Of a stretch of 64,000 nucleotides of DNA, positions 21,940-33,159 are shown one piece after another; the stretch's first letter is position 1; each line of letters begins with the position of its first letter. This DNA comes from Sarcophilus harrisii (lineage: Eukaryota; Chordata; Mammalia; Dasyuromorphia; Dasyuridae). Location of the stretch: positions 540,163,818 through 540,227,817 of the forward strand of contig NC_045426.1 in assembly GCF_902635505.1 (NCBI RefSeq), read 5' to 3'. A program made the translations under genes and the position numbers. The notes below the pieces were generated by a model that saw only the letters and a program-made list of their open reading frames with translations, had not been told where the DNA came from and ran no database searches.

Positions 21940-22640
21940 AGATAAAATGGATTCCAAAAGGTATAAGAGAAGTGGAAGTACATTCCAGGCATGGGAAACA
22001 CCAGGGAAGGAGACAGGAAACAGAGGATTGCATGGGAAGAACAAAAGCAAGAACAGTTTGGCTGGACCTTAGGTATGAAGAATGGGATTATTGTTTAATA
22101 GGATTAGAAAAGAATTTTGGAAGCATGGGGCATACCAAAGCTTTTTAAACTGTGGGTCTCAACCCCATATGGGATCTCATAACTGGGATCACAAAATAAT
22201 GATTTATTAACAGTAAATGATTGATTGGTGTACCTATTTTATGAAACTATACACCTGAGTTGCCTAAAAAGTTTCTGAGATGAAAAGGGGTCATGAGTGG
22301 AAAAAGTTTAAGAAGCCTTGGGATATACCATGGGGCTTTAAATGCTAGAAGATGTTGTAGTAACAGGGAGCCATTCCAATTTATTGAGGATAGTTAATAT
22401 GGTCACAATTTGCTTTTGGGATATTTGGTAGCTGTATGGAAGTTTGAAGAAGGGAGAATAAGACAGGGAAGCCAATTAGAAAGCTATTGTGGTAGTACAA
22501 GTAAGAAGCCATCAAGCCATAAAGTAGGGAGATGGCTAAGTGAGTGAAGAGAAGATGATGGAGATGAGATTTTGAGAAGGTAGAATGAACAAGATCTATA
22601 ACGGACTGGATTTTCCTATCATTACAGACGGGTGATGTAT
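21940..22640 (+). repeat. Copy of the unnamed dispersed repeat, split by a hAT element
   Basis: The left part (21940-22135) has 'acattccaggcatggg' and 'cagtttggctggacc'. The right part (22321-22640) has 'gggctttaaatgc', 'agggagccattccaa' and 'gaagccaattagaaagctattg'. Both fit the family order once the hAT element 22136-22320 is set aside. Confidence 0.65.
22136..22320 (+). mobile_element. hAT miniature element (TTAAACTGTGGGTC type)
   Basis: Ends CAAAGCTTTTTAAAC and GTTTAAGAAGCCTTG are inverted repeats with two mismatches. The body contains 'ggatcacaaaataatgattt' and 'gatgaaaaggggtcatgag'. The 8-base flanks GGGCATAC (22128-22135) and GGATATAC (22321-22328) agree at 6 of 8 positions, as expected for an old hAT duplication. 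Confidence 0.8.
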
Positions 22641-23055
22641 CTCTAAGCACAGGAAGACACTAGATTTGAAAGCAGAGACTTAAGGTTCAAAATCTTATCG
22701 CCACTTGCTATCTATCCCATGCAGTGGTTCTCAAAACATGGTCTAAAAAATCCTGGGGATCTCTGAAACCCTTTTAGAGGGTCTTCAAATTCAAAAATAG
22801 TCTTTATTTCCAATATAGCAAATGTCTATAAATATAATCCAGATAAACAAAACCGCTTTGGAGATATCCTCAATAATTTTTAATAGGATAAAGATACTGA
22901 AAACATAAGTTTGAGAACCACTGCCATAAAGACTTTAGTAAGTTAGATAATGTGTCTGGACCGGATTCCTCATCTGGAGAATGGTGATGGTGATAGGGTT
23001 AGATTCAAAAAAGTCTCTAAAATATCTTCCAGCTCTAAAGCTATGGTTCTATGAG
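22641..23055 (+). mobile_element. MIR3 SINE split by a hAT element
   Basis: The left part is 22641-22721 ('gatttgaaagcagagacttaaggttcaaa'). The right part, 22924-23055, has 'ggattcctcatctggagaatgg' and 'cttccagctctaaagctatgg'. Together they make a near-complete MIR3. Confidence 0.75.
22722..22923 (+). mobile_element. hAT-Charlie-type miniature element inside MIR3
   Basis: Perfect 14-base terminal inverted repeats, CAGTGGTTCTCAAA and TTTGAGAACCACTG, enclose about 200 bases with 'ctgaaacccttttagagggtcttcaaa'. The TIR is that of MER5-like hAT-Charlie elements. No clean 8-base duplication remains. Confidence 0.85.
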
Positions 23056-24239
23056 TTCACTGGGGAAATTCCAAAGCCATTAATGTCATTAGCTCTTAAG
23101 ACACAAATGCAGAGATTGTGCTGGAAAACACTTTCTTGAATTCTACAATTGTGTGAATTCTTAGGATCTAACTAGGAAGTTTCATTTCTGGATTTGCTTG
23201 TTATTGGGGCTGACTTGTTAATGTGTAATGACTTTGCTAATTAACAAATTAGCTGGCATAAATGGAAACACTACCTGGGAAGGAGACTTAAGTGAGCAAT
23301 GGCAGGATTATCTCCTCGGGTTGTTTCAAGGAATAGATTTTTAATAAGCTAACAGTGATGAGTTCCTCTTATAAAGGATTCCATGAGATGAAAAAAACAA
23401 CAATAAATATATTCATGCTCTTTTCCTTAAGTCTGATTATTTGCTCTTTGAAGAGAGAATTAGTGTATAACGTCAGAGTTCATTCCTCCATATTTTTCGA
23501 CAGACAAACTTCTCCGATTTCACTAACTAGCTCTTAACTGAGACACTACCTTCAGGCAGTTCTTAAGCCTTATGCTATTTGAGCTGATGAGAAATGAAAA
23601 ATCCAAATAACCCAGCCTATGTCTCATTTCACTGTCACATCCCTGATTAGATTATCCAGACAGGAGATCTATGCTTCATGAACTGAATTGCTCATCAAAA
23701 AAACAAAGTAAAAGAGAAACATTGAAACATAAGCTCGCCTGGGTATCTCTGAGTCTTTGGTAAGATAATTTTTATCAATGCTATCTACTATTCCTATGAA
23801 TATAAAAAATTAGCTTCACCAATCACAAATCCTGGAAAGGAATAAGCCTGCATGAAGGGATGCTCAGCCAAACTGGACTGCTTTATAATGAACATATGTG
23901 TTTGAGGTTTGGAAGAATGGATGACTTCCAGTTAATAAAATAGGTGTTGGATAGAGAATAGAATGGAAATGGAGCAATCACAAGCAATAGTGATAGAAAA
24001 AAATGGCAGATTCATGATAACACGACCTCTAACAATGCAATGTGTAATTATGGATGGCTTCAAAACAATTGTAGGTCACCAGTCTAGGATATTCTTACAG
24101 AAAGGAAAAACTCTCTTGTTGAGCAAAAGTTTAGGACTAAACATGAATGTAAGAGAGAAAGTCACAAAAAACCGAAAGTTTTTTGAATAGTAGCTACAGA
24201 CATTAAAAAGAATCACAGCTTGGGGCAGCAAGGGGAGGG
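23056..24239. other. Repeat-poor block, no gene
   Basis: No repeat or gene is recognised. It contains TAAT-rich motifs around 23215-23265 that could mark a conserved element. Confidence 0.4.
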
Positions 24240-24495
24240 AAGGGAAGAGAAACAGCATAAGCATTTACACAGCACCTGTTATGTGCCAGACACTGTGTTA
24301 AGTGCTTTATAAATATCTCCCTCGATCCTCACAACCTCCCTGGTTGGTTAATGCTATTATTATCCCCAGCTGAGGATTTACAGCTGAGGAAATTGAGGCA
24401 GAGAGAGGTTAAGTGACTTGTCTAGATTATACAGCTAAGAAATGTCTAAAATTTTGTGTCCCTGACTCAGCACTCAGCTCCACTACCTAACAACT
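24240..24495 (-). mobile_element. CORE-SINE (MIR/THER1 type)
   Basis: 'gcacctgttatgtgccagacac', 'ctcacaacctccctgg', 'gaggaaattgaggcagagag' and 'cagctccactacctaaca' in reverse order. Confidence 0.85.
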
Positions 24496-26639
24496 CCTGA
24501 ATTTTATTCAGAGAGGACAATGGAGGACGTCTGAATGAGGGATCTCATTTATAGCATCTCACTAATATCTGTCAATTTTCCCCACATAATGGGTAACTTA
24601 CTACTTCCTGAGATGGATCATTCCACTTCTACTTATGAACAACTCCAAATGTTAGTTTTTTTCCCCCCTGAACTGAGCCCAAATCTGTCCCTCTGTTATT
24701 TCTCCCTTGCCCTGTGGAGAAAAGCTGAACAAGGGCATTGCCTCCACTTAGGGTTTTACCTAAAAGGTCCTTCCTTCCTTCCAGAAGTTGAAGACAGCTA
24801 TTTTATCATCCCCTCCCGTTTTCCTCCAGTGTAAGGTAAACATAGTTTCTTCGATGGTACTTAAATATGGTTTCTGTTCTTTCTCTGTTCTTGCTGTCCT
24901 CATTAGAATGCAGTTCAGCGAGACTTTTTTTTCCTAGAAAGCGTTGGCTTGAACACAATACAATCCTGGCTTGAATACAATATAGGGAATCCTTGTTATC
25001 GGTGTATTTATTCCTGTGGTTAAGAGATTGTGTCTTGTTTTGTTCTGAGAGATATTTGAATCCCGGGTTGTAGGGCACTTCCAACGAGGAAACTTCCTTT
25101 CTTATAATTTTTCCAATTTTGCCTAAAGAAATATGATTTGATAAGATCAGTGTTTGAAGGATGTATAAAATGAGCCTTCAGCCTACTTAAGGTAGGGGAG
25201 AGAAATGGAAGGGGGGAGAGGAGAGGGAAGGGTATGTGTGTGTGTAAAGCAGAGGGATCCTGCTTTTTTGGAGACTTAACCTTGTCCTGTCCCCTTTTGC
25301 TATCCTTACTGTTCTTTTCCCTCAGTGACTTCTGGGTCTTCCTGTTCATTGCTCTCTGTTTGTCTTTCTTTCTGGCTGTGCAAAATCTCCTGCTGACTCT
25401 AAGATTGATTGTCCACATGTAGGCACCACACCATTTCCTCAGCTGATCTCAGTGAATACAGCTGCTGTCCATTCTGTTTTCAAGGTTTCATTTTTGGCTC
25501 TATTTTGCTGGAAGTCAGACTCTAAGCCTCTTCAGGCACTTACATTTTTTTCCAGATGTATTTGCTTTTGATGCTCATATGCGAACATCAGAGTATCACA
25601 GCTTTGCTATATCCATATAGCTCTCTTTGAGCATTAAATGTTCAAAGGAACTCAGAACACAGAAAATAGTAAATTTAAAAGATGCGTTCCAGTTAATTCA
25701 GTTACATAATCTCCTTTACGATTCTGATATTACAACAACAAAAAGTTAGGGAGGCTGCTGTAGATTCATCACATATGTGCTATTGGTAAGTAAATATTAT
25801 CACCAGGAAAAATCTTTTAAAAAGTAATTATGATTCCAAGTGAAATATAAGTTCATTTATACAAAAGTTCTGTAAATTAGGTTTTACCATAAAGATTTTC
25901 CCTCCAGGCAATCCATGAAAAAACTATCCCTTTCATCATGACACAACCTTCTTCAAGCTTCATTTGTAACTAATTCTCTCTCCATGACATAACATGCATT
26001 AAGATTTTCAACCCTGAGTGAAATCAATAAAAGTGGCATATGTTTGACCGAACTACATATGGAAAACTGATGTTTAAACATGCTTTCTTAGGAATAAAGC
26101 AAAGTTGATAGCAAAGAACCTTTCCTATAACTTCCTCACACAGAACAAAGGTTCTTACGGCCACAAAGCATCTTTATGTTTAAGTCAGAGAAGAGCTGGA
26201 AACACATGCACATTGTGTCTTGAGGACAGAAGGAGATGGTGCAGGCTTCCCGGGTATTCTCCACACTGCACATACCCCATACCCTTCTCCTCTCCCAGGT
26301 CAGGTGCATTGTTCCAGGCAGAGGGGAGTGGGCTGAACAGTCAAGTGGGATACCATGTTCTGAGTCACTTACAGAAGGAGAAATCAACTGCCAGACCTAC
26401 ACACAATACCTCAGTATTCATAAAACTTTTAAAGTAATCCCAATACTCTGAGAGAAGTGATTGTTAATAGCCAATGATTTGGAGAGAGCCAGAGTTCTCC
26501 CTTTTTCAAAAATCCTCGTTTCAAAGTTTAGTTTCTAGAAGGATATTACAGATAACGAGATTAAATTAACTCTCTTCAATCTTGGTCAGCTCCTACCCAA
26601 TCTTCTACTCAAATTTCAGTGGAAATTAATTCTCTTTTT
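24496..26639. other. Repeat-poor block, no gene identified
   Basis: About 2.1 kb without a recognised transposon. Frames of 60-132 codons on both strands overlap each other and have low-complexity composition; none has a motif. It may include non-coding conservation. Confidence 0.4.
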
Positions 26640-26935
26640 GAATACGTTGCCCAAGGCTCAGGGTGGTTTCTCTGTCTGAGAGTTACATCATTTTCAACCC
26701 CTCATTGGAGTAAGTTTACTTCCCTGTAAAGTCCCACTCTCATTAATTATTACCAATCTGAGTGTATTGCCCTCCTCAGGAACAACCCTCTTCCAAGGGC
26801 ATATAAACTGTGAGATTGCTGCTATGATTCTCTTTGGTATTCAATAATAATATTATTATTAATAAAATGACTAATTACCCAGAAATTGTATCTCTTGAAC
26901 TTTTTATCACCATGTCTCTTATCTAATCTTTCTCG
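26640..26935 (+). mobile_element. LTR fossil, same family as the one at 5460-7235
   Basis: The shared order is 'ctctcattaattatta', 'cctcaggaacaaccctcttcc', 'attctctttggtattcaa', 'aataaaatgactaattacccagaaatt'. It is a partial, solo-type LTR of an endogenous retrovirus family, with an approximate left end and no internal genes. Confidence 0.65.
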
Positions 26936-27054
26936 GAGGGTCCAGTTCCACCCTCTCTGTTGGAATAACCTCATGCCTTTAGTGTAGCTTCAAGTGTTCA
27001 GTGACTTTTTTTTTCTTTCTTCTGTACCTCTACTCTTTTTGATACTTCTAATTG

Positions 27055-27100
27055 TTAAGAAATTTTTTGTTTGTTTTTGTTTTTTTGTTTTTGTTTCCAG
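27055..27100. repeat. (TTTTTG)n low-complexity tract
   Basis: Irregular repeats of T runs separated by G. Confidence 0.75.
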
Positions 27101-27119
27101 TAAACCTAATGACAATTTC

Positions 27120-27252
27120 CATCTACTGCTCTTTCCTGCTTCAGACATTTACTAGTTACATTATTCTGGGCAAATCAATTAACCTCTCAAAGCCTCAGTT
27201 CCCTTATTTGCAAATGGATCCCTTCTAGGTTTAAATCTATAATCCCATGATT
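27120..27252 (+). mobile_element. MIR3-type SINE
   Basis: 'cctctcaaagcctcagttccc' and 'cttctaggtttaaatctataatcccatga' give the MIR3 3' half. Confidence 0.7.
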
Positions 27253-27326
27253 CCAACATTTTCTTTATCAGAGATAAATGCAGACTATAGGTCACAAAGT
27301 CCATAATAAATCTTCCTTGAGATTGG

Positions 27327-27499
27327 AACAAGATTAAAATATAAAAATAAAAAATAAAATGGGAAATATTTAACAAAATAAATAAGAATACAATGAAACA
27401 CAGAATACTAATATGGGGATTTAAATCAATATGCAGCCTACAAGGCAAGGATTTTATGTATGGTTTATTGGTCCTATATTCTATTGTTTGACACCCCGG
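27327..27499 (+). mobile_element. hAT miniature element (GTGTCAAAC family), left-truncated
   Basis: 'gggaaatatttaacaaaataaataag', 'caatatgcagcctac' and the right end TTGACACCCCGG match the element at 40586-40797. The left end is not recognisable. Confidence 0.7.
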
Positions 27500-27502
27500 T
27501 TC

Positions 27503-28600
27503 TATATGAAAGTTCTTCAAAAACTTCTGGGAGTTCTATAATCCTTAAGTTCTTTCTATACACTCCTGTCTTCAAGATCAATATGTTTTGCTTCTTTAGA
27601 GAACTTGTTTCTGACATTACTGCTTTTTGCTTTTCTTCTTCCAGATTGTCCTTCTCCTCCATGTATATGCATTGTCAGCTTTGTATTCCTTTGATGGGAT
27701 TTGTCATAGCAGATTCATATTTTTGTATTCTGCCAATCTTTTCATCTGTATTCCTGAAACCTTTAGTTTTCACAATTCTTATTTCACTTTTAAAAATTCA
27801 GAAGCAGTGGCGGAGTTCCACCCTCTCTTCAAAATTCACAAGGTCCTTTGTCTAATCAGGTGTTGAATCATTTTCCTTTGTTTTAAAATAATTATTCAAA
27901 ATTGCTAGGAATCTTTTATTAGATCTGGGAAGCATATTCCTCCTCCTTTTAATGTCTGCCCTGCTAGTTTATCTGCTTGTGCTTAAAGTCTTTGAATTTC
28001 CTTTCTCTTGATGTCTTGAGTAACATCAGTCTTTCCCCTTTTACTTTTCCTCTACTTCCTCAATTCCTCCTCTGTTATGGCTGGATCTCAGAATGGCTTA
28101 GCTCTCTCCTGTGCTGGGGAATTCAAGGCTAATCAGCCTACATTTGTTCTCCAAATGAATTCTGGGGGTGGGTGGGGGTGGGAGGGGACAGTATGTGTGT
28201 GGGGTAGGACTGGCCACGGCTAGATGCCAGGCTCCTCTGGTTTAGGGTATTGCTACATCACACACACACACACATATTACCTCCGGTTGCCTCGGTTCCT
28301 CAGTTTATCCATGCTATTATCATAATTTAAGCAAATTTCTGTTGTTCTGAGTTTGGCGCTGGGAGTGGGAGAGGTTGGAGCAGAGAGTTCGGTTCTGATA
28401 CAAGCCTGGATCTCTATTTTGCCCTTTTTTCCCCCCCACTTTTGTTTCTTTGCATTGGCTGAATTCTGTTGAGACCTAGAATTCTACCACATGACTATTG
28501 CAGCCTGAGAAAATTGCTGCTGTTTGGATCTCCAGGACATAGGGAAGAAGAAAGTGGGAGGATGATTGAGTTCTATTGCAAGTGTGTGGGTCAACTTCTG
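27503..28600 (-). mobile_element. LINE-1 ORF1 fragment and 5' UTR
   Basis: The minus strand 27662-27474 encodes a coiled-coil-like stretch ending NLRIIELPE, which matches the start of the L1 ORF1 RNA-recognition region (NLRLIGVPE-type). Right of about 28080 the GC-richer sequence is probably 5' UTR. The element is cut off at the hAT element on its left. Confidence 0.6.
28255..28276. repeat. (CA)n microsatellite
   Basis: A short CA run lies within the L1 5' region. Confidence 0.8.
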
Positions 28601-28859
28601 CCAGTATAGTAGGGGAAGGAACACTGAGTGAATACTTGTTAGATATTAGGGAATACTGACCTTCTCTGCTATTACTTCAAGTTAGGATCTTGTTTGGGTA
28701 CTTGTGTCCCAGACAGTAGAGACAATTGAAATTGCATTATCTCTGGTGTTTAATTCTTATTTCAGAGAGATTTGAGAGGCTATGAAGATCAGAGTAAATA
28801 TTTGGTTCTCAAGTTTGTTGATTACATGATTCTGAAGTCACGACTATATAGAATACTAT

Positions 28860-29180
28860 TTGGAGACATTTATCATGTCCCCTCTAAATCTTTCCTTCTA
28901 CAGGCTAAACGTTTCTAGTTTTCTCAAATAGCCTTTATATGGCATAGTCTTGAAGCTTCACCATCTTCAAAGCATCTGAAGTCCAGATTGCCAGCTTCTG
29001 GATATCCTTGAGTTTATCATTGTTCTTCCTAAAATGCGGGGTCTTAGAACAGAACACAATACTCAAAATACGATTTGATTAGGGAAATATCATCTTGCAA
29101 GTCAGAAGTACTATGCTTTTAATATAGCCTAATATCATTAACTTTTTTGGGCTGCTATAACACATCATGTTAAGCTTGCA
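28860..29180 (-). mobile_element. CR1/L3 LINE fragment
   Basis: In reverse it holds the CR1 C-terminal coding region: 'catgtcccctctaaatctttccttctacaggctaaacg', 'cttagaacagaacacaatactc' and 'gggctgctataacac'. Confidence 0.75.
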
Positions 29181-30104
29181 TCATTAATTCTTTAATAAAT
29201 ATATTTATTTGGGGGGCATCTCATTAGTTTCTAAATTCCCTTCTTCTACATAGCAACTCTTTATGAGAAAGATTTACAAAGTAAAAAAAAAAAAAAAACA
29301 GTTTGGCAAACTAATCAATTCAGTATATGCAATATTCTATACTCATATTCCTCCACCTTTCCAATTAAAGGAAAGAAATATATTCATTCTCTCTCATCAT
29401 CTTTTTCACGCAAGCTGTTATTTAGCCATCTCTGTCATCTTATAACTATGAAGTACATTTTTTGAATCCAAGTTTTAAACTTTAAACATACATCTCTATC
29501 TTAATGGATCTTACCCCAATATCATGGAGGAAGAAATTTTGGTGCTTTATTTCACTTTTCTCTTTAGTCCTTACTATCCTCAAAAGTGTTTAATTGAATA
29601 AAGCAACCCTTGAACATGTTCTAGGAATGCAGTTGTTGTGTAAACTATATGTTTTCAGACAAAAGTATGTTTTAAAAAGTACATTCAGTAGAATTTTTAG
29701 GAAATGCAAATAAATTGCAATGACATTCATTTCCATTCTTAAAAGACTGAGCAGTAATAAATATATTTGTGTTATAGGGTAGGACATGATCTACAATATA
29801 TGCCATTCTGAGTTTTCCTGTAAAACTGATGGACTCATCTATTTGTCTGATGGACTACAAGCAAAGGAAAGTAAGTTATTCTAGTCTGCTAACAAAAAGG
29901 CAATTGTTCCTGCTCACAGTATGTCCCATTAGCATATTAACAGTTCCTTTAGGAACATGTTGAAGGAGTTCTTGATTTTGGTTTCGAAGAACCGGATAGA
30001 GTCTACACCAAATTTAGGGGAAATTTATGCATAAGATTACTTTTATTCCATAATATTTAGCATTTCCCTGGGAATTTCCCATTCCCTGGGAAAATGAACA
30101 AGGT
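29181..30104. other. Unassigned AT-rich sequence
   Basis: It contains a poly(A) run near 29283. No gene or firm repeat identified. Confidence 0.4.
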
Positions 30105-30220
30105 CAAGAAGCAGATTGTTAACTCTTTGAGGGCGGGGATCTGGTTTCTTTTTGTATCCCCAGAATATAGTGGGCCTTTATTAAATGCTTGTTGAATAAA
30201 TGAAAAAATGAGGTTGATTG
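30105..30220 (+). mobile_element. L2 LINE 3' end
   Basis: 'ctttgagggcggggatctgg', 'ttgtatccccagaatatag' and 'ttattaaatgcttgttgaataaatg'. Confidence 0.75.
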
Positions 30221-30295
30221 ATTCCTTCAAAGTCAGTATAACAATAGATGGATAAAAGAAGCCTTTTGCTGATTATATAGGAGATGTCTTATTGG

Positions 30296-30490
30296 CAGTG
30301 TGTTATATTGAAAAGAGGCTTGGATTTGAGTACTAAGTTTGAAGCTCAGGTTAAGTCTTAGCTTTGCAACTTATTACCTAAGTGGCCTTGGGTAAACCAT
30401 TTTAATGTCCCTGAATATCAATTTCCTTATCTTAAATTAATGATTGAATTAGGTGATCTTGAAGGCTCCTGTTAGCTTCAAATCCTAGTT
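30296..30490 (+). mobile_element. MIR3-type SINE
   Basis: A near full-length MIR3: 'gtgttatattgaaaagagg', 'atcaatttccttatctta', 'gaattaggtgatcttgaaggctcc'. Confidence 0.75.
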
Positions 30491-30597
30491 TTTTTATTTT
30501 TGCCCAAGTTGAAGGCACTCATCAACAGATCAATGATATAAGGAATGAATGGAATAATTCGTTATCTATTAACTATGAAAACCACATTCTATTTTCT

Positions 30598-30765
30598 AGG
30601 ATTATAGACTTGGACCTGGAAGAAATCTTAGAGAGCATCTTATGTGAAGCCATAGCAAGTTTCTGAAGCAGGCATTGAACCCAGAACTTCTGCCTCTGAG
30701 TCTGTTTTTTCTCCTGCATCATACTGCCTTATGTCCTTGAGATAAGACTTTGTAAAGTAGTTGTT
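30598..30765 (-). mobile_element. MIR3/MIR-type SINE
   Basis: The reverse pattern 'aggattatagacttggacctgg ... ttgaacccagaacttctgcctctg ... catactgcctta'. Confidence 0.65.
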
Positions 30766-30956
30766 GAAGGCTTAGGGCTATTGAAAGGATGAAAAGAAAT
30801 ATACTGTTACAACTTCCTTAAGGTTTGAAAAAAGTTCACACAAATGATACAGCTTGTCCAAATGATAGGGCTTAGCCACAGAGTCAGTAGATTCAGATTC
30901 AGATTTCAACTCTGGTGCTTAATATAAGCATTTCATATTTTATCTTCCTTTTAAAA

Positions 30957-31695
30957 CCTCTCTGTGCATACCTTTTGATCCAGCAGTGTATTGGGTCTGT
31001 ATCTTAAAAGAGATCATAAAAAAGGAAAAAGGACCCACATGTGTAAAAATGTTTGTAGTAGCTCTTTTTGTAGTTGCAAGTAACTGGAAACTGAGTGGAT
31101 GCCCATTAGTTGGAGTTGAGTAAGTTATAACTTATATATGAATGTATTGGAATATTATTGTTCTGTAAGAAAAGATCTGCAGCATGATTTCAGAGAGACC
31201 TGGAGAGACTTACATGAACTGATAGTAAATGAAAAGAGCAAAATTAAGAGAACATTGGGTACAGCAACAAGATTATATGATAATAAACTGTGATGGATTT
31301 AGCTCTTTTCAACAATGAGGTGACTCAAGGCAATTGCAATAGACTTGTGATGGAAAGTGCCATTTGTATTCAGAGAAAAAACTATGGAAACTGAATGTGG
31401 ATCAAAGCATAGCAGTTTCACTTTTTTTTTGTTGTTGTCGGTTGTTTGCTTTTTTTTTTTTCTTTGTTGTGTATTTGTGTATTTTCCCCTTTTGTTCAGA
31501 TTTTTCCTGTGCAGCACGACAAATATAGAAATATGTTTAGAAAAATTGCATGTTTAATCTATATTGATTGGACTGCTTGCTGTCTTGGGGAGGAGAAGGG
31601 AGAAAAATTTGGAACACAAAGTATTGCAAAGGTGAATTTTGAGAACTGTCTTTGAATGTATTTTGAAAAATAAAATACAATATGAGTAAAAACCC
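30957..31695 (+). mobile_element. 5'-truncated LINE-1 3' end
   Basis: It runs from the ORF2 end ('ctgtgcataccttttgatccagcag', 'ggagagacttacatgaactgat') into the 3' UTR ('ggactgcttgctgtcttggg') and ends with 'tttgaaaaataaaatac'. Frames at 31299-31655 lie within the UTR. Confidence 0.85.
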
Positions 31696-31777
31696 AACCC
31701 TTTCTCTTTTCCTCATTTGCCCTCTTCCATCAAGGAACCTCCTAGGCTATCAGTTTTGCATATGAATAAATCAAGGT

Positions 31778-31945
31778 GCCATGGGAAGCATGATGTATTT
31801 GGAGACAAGAGACCTGTATTCAAATGCTTATTCTGCTGAGTACTCCTGTGTGACTGTGGGCAGGTATGTGGATCTTGGTTTCTCATCTGTAAAATGAAAA
31901 AGCCGGCCTCTAAGATCCCTTCCTGTTCTAAATCTATGAACCCAT
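31778..31945 (+). mobile_element. MIR3-type SINE
   Basis: 'tttctcatctgtaaaatgaaaaagc' and 'cctctaagatcccttcctgttctaaatctatga'. Confidence 0.85.
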
Positions 31946-32034
31946 TTCTCTTCGATTTTGGAGTCAACATTTATGCTAACTGGCCAACTGCCAGATCACA
32001 CCATTAATAACTTCATAACGGATTTTGAATCGGT

Positions 32035-32690
32035 CCTCCTCTATCCATTCCCACACATACCACTCTAAGTCAGGCCCTTCTCATCTCTTCTCTGGACATC
32101 AGCTCCCTAATTTCTTCCCCTCCCTCAGGTCTCTGTCTTTGCCCATCCATCTATCACACAGCTGCCAAATGGGTATTTCTAAAATGCAGATCTGATTGTG
32201 TTACTCCTGATCATGATAAAGCATTAGCAGCTTCTTGTGGCTCCCAGAACCAAATATGAACCTCACTGTTTATCCTATCTTTTTAGATTGATTTCACATT
32301 CTTTTCCACATATTTGATCTACCTTCTGGACAAATGAGTCCATTTGCTTTTCCTCTAGGTGACTTTTCCCCACTTCCTGAGTGCCTCATACAGATTCCCT
32401 AAGTGACAAGGCTCTTCTTTTTCATACATGGTTCAGAGTGATGAGTTTTTTCATTGACAGGCACTGATACTCCTTCAAACAGATAGCCTCTCTTGGTCTC
32501 TCTCCAGTTGTTAGTGATCTGTTCTTGAGATTCTGTTTGTATATACTGATCTGTATAAATATCCAACCCTCAATAACATGTGAGTTCCTTTAGGAAATGG
32601 GACTCTTTCGTTTGCTTTTCTGGGGAGCTTAGCACATCCCTAGGCCTAGCATGAGAGCTTTTTAAGCTCTCAATTTCTTGTTGAATAAAA
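32035..32690 (+). mobile_element. L2 LINE, 3' portion
   Basis: 'cacagctgccaaatgggta', 'tgctcctga'-type wording around 32200 and 'gcattagcagcttcttgtggctccc' are typical of the L2 3' region. The tail carries 'gtgagttcctttagg', 'gagcttagcacatcc' and 'ttcttgttgaataaaaatg'. Confidence 0.7.
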
Positions 32691-32814
32691 ATGAATTACA
32701 CAGGGGGTATCCATACTGTGGGCTCCTATTTATTCACCTGCAAGTAAAGTTAATAGTACTACATGAATTTTAAGGTCCAACTCTAAAGCCATGAATCTCC
32801 CATATTATCTATCT

Positions 32815-33000
32815 AATAATAAAGATAGCTAATATTTACATAGTGCTAAGCACTTTACATTTATTATCTTATATGATCCTTATAACAACCCTGGGAGGCA
32901 GGTGCTATTATCATTCCCATTTTACAAATAAGGAAACTGAGGAAAAACACAGGAAAGGAGATTTACCTAGAGTGACACTGATAGTAAGTGACTGAGATTG
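32815..33000 (-). mobile_element. CORE-SINE (MIR/THER1 type)
   Basis: 'taatatttacatagtgctaagcactttac', 'caaccctgggaggcaggtgctattatcattcc' and 'aaggaaactgagg'. Confidence 0.8.
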
Positions 33001-33049
33001 GTCGGGCATATTACACCTAGAGGCCCCATGTGGAATGGATAATGGATTT

Positions 33050-33128
33050 GGAGACAGAAAGAACCTCAAAAGGCATCACTTCATTTTTCAGATGAGGAAA
33101 CTGGATCCTAAGCCAGGAAGTGATTGCA
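33050..33128 (-). mobile_element. MIR-type fragment
   Basis: 'cagatgaggaaactggatcctaagcc' in MIR reverse order. Confidence 0.5.
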
Positions 33129-33153
33129 TTTAGACTTTTAAGAAAACAATCAC

Positions 33154-33159
33154 TTTATT
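33154..33159 (-). promoter_or_regulatory. Distal candidate poly(A) signal AATAAA
   Basis: On the minus strand AATAAA is followed by GTGATTGTTTTC, a U/GU-rich stretch of the sort found downstream of cleavage sites. A transcript ending here would have a roughly 1.9 kb 3' UTR containing an LTR-like block and MIR fragments, so it is less likely than the nearer sites. Confidence 0.25.

Noticed and set aside
25020-25418. 132-codon minus-strand frame rich in Lys, Pro and Leu
   Set aside because: Low-complexity composition from a purine/pyrimidine-rich stretch; an opposite-strand frame of similar quality overlaps it.
27460-27855. 131-codon plus-strand frame, Phe/Ser rich
   Set aside because: It is the antisense of a LINE-1 ORF1 relic and part of a hAT element.
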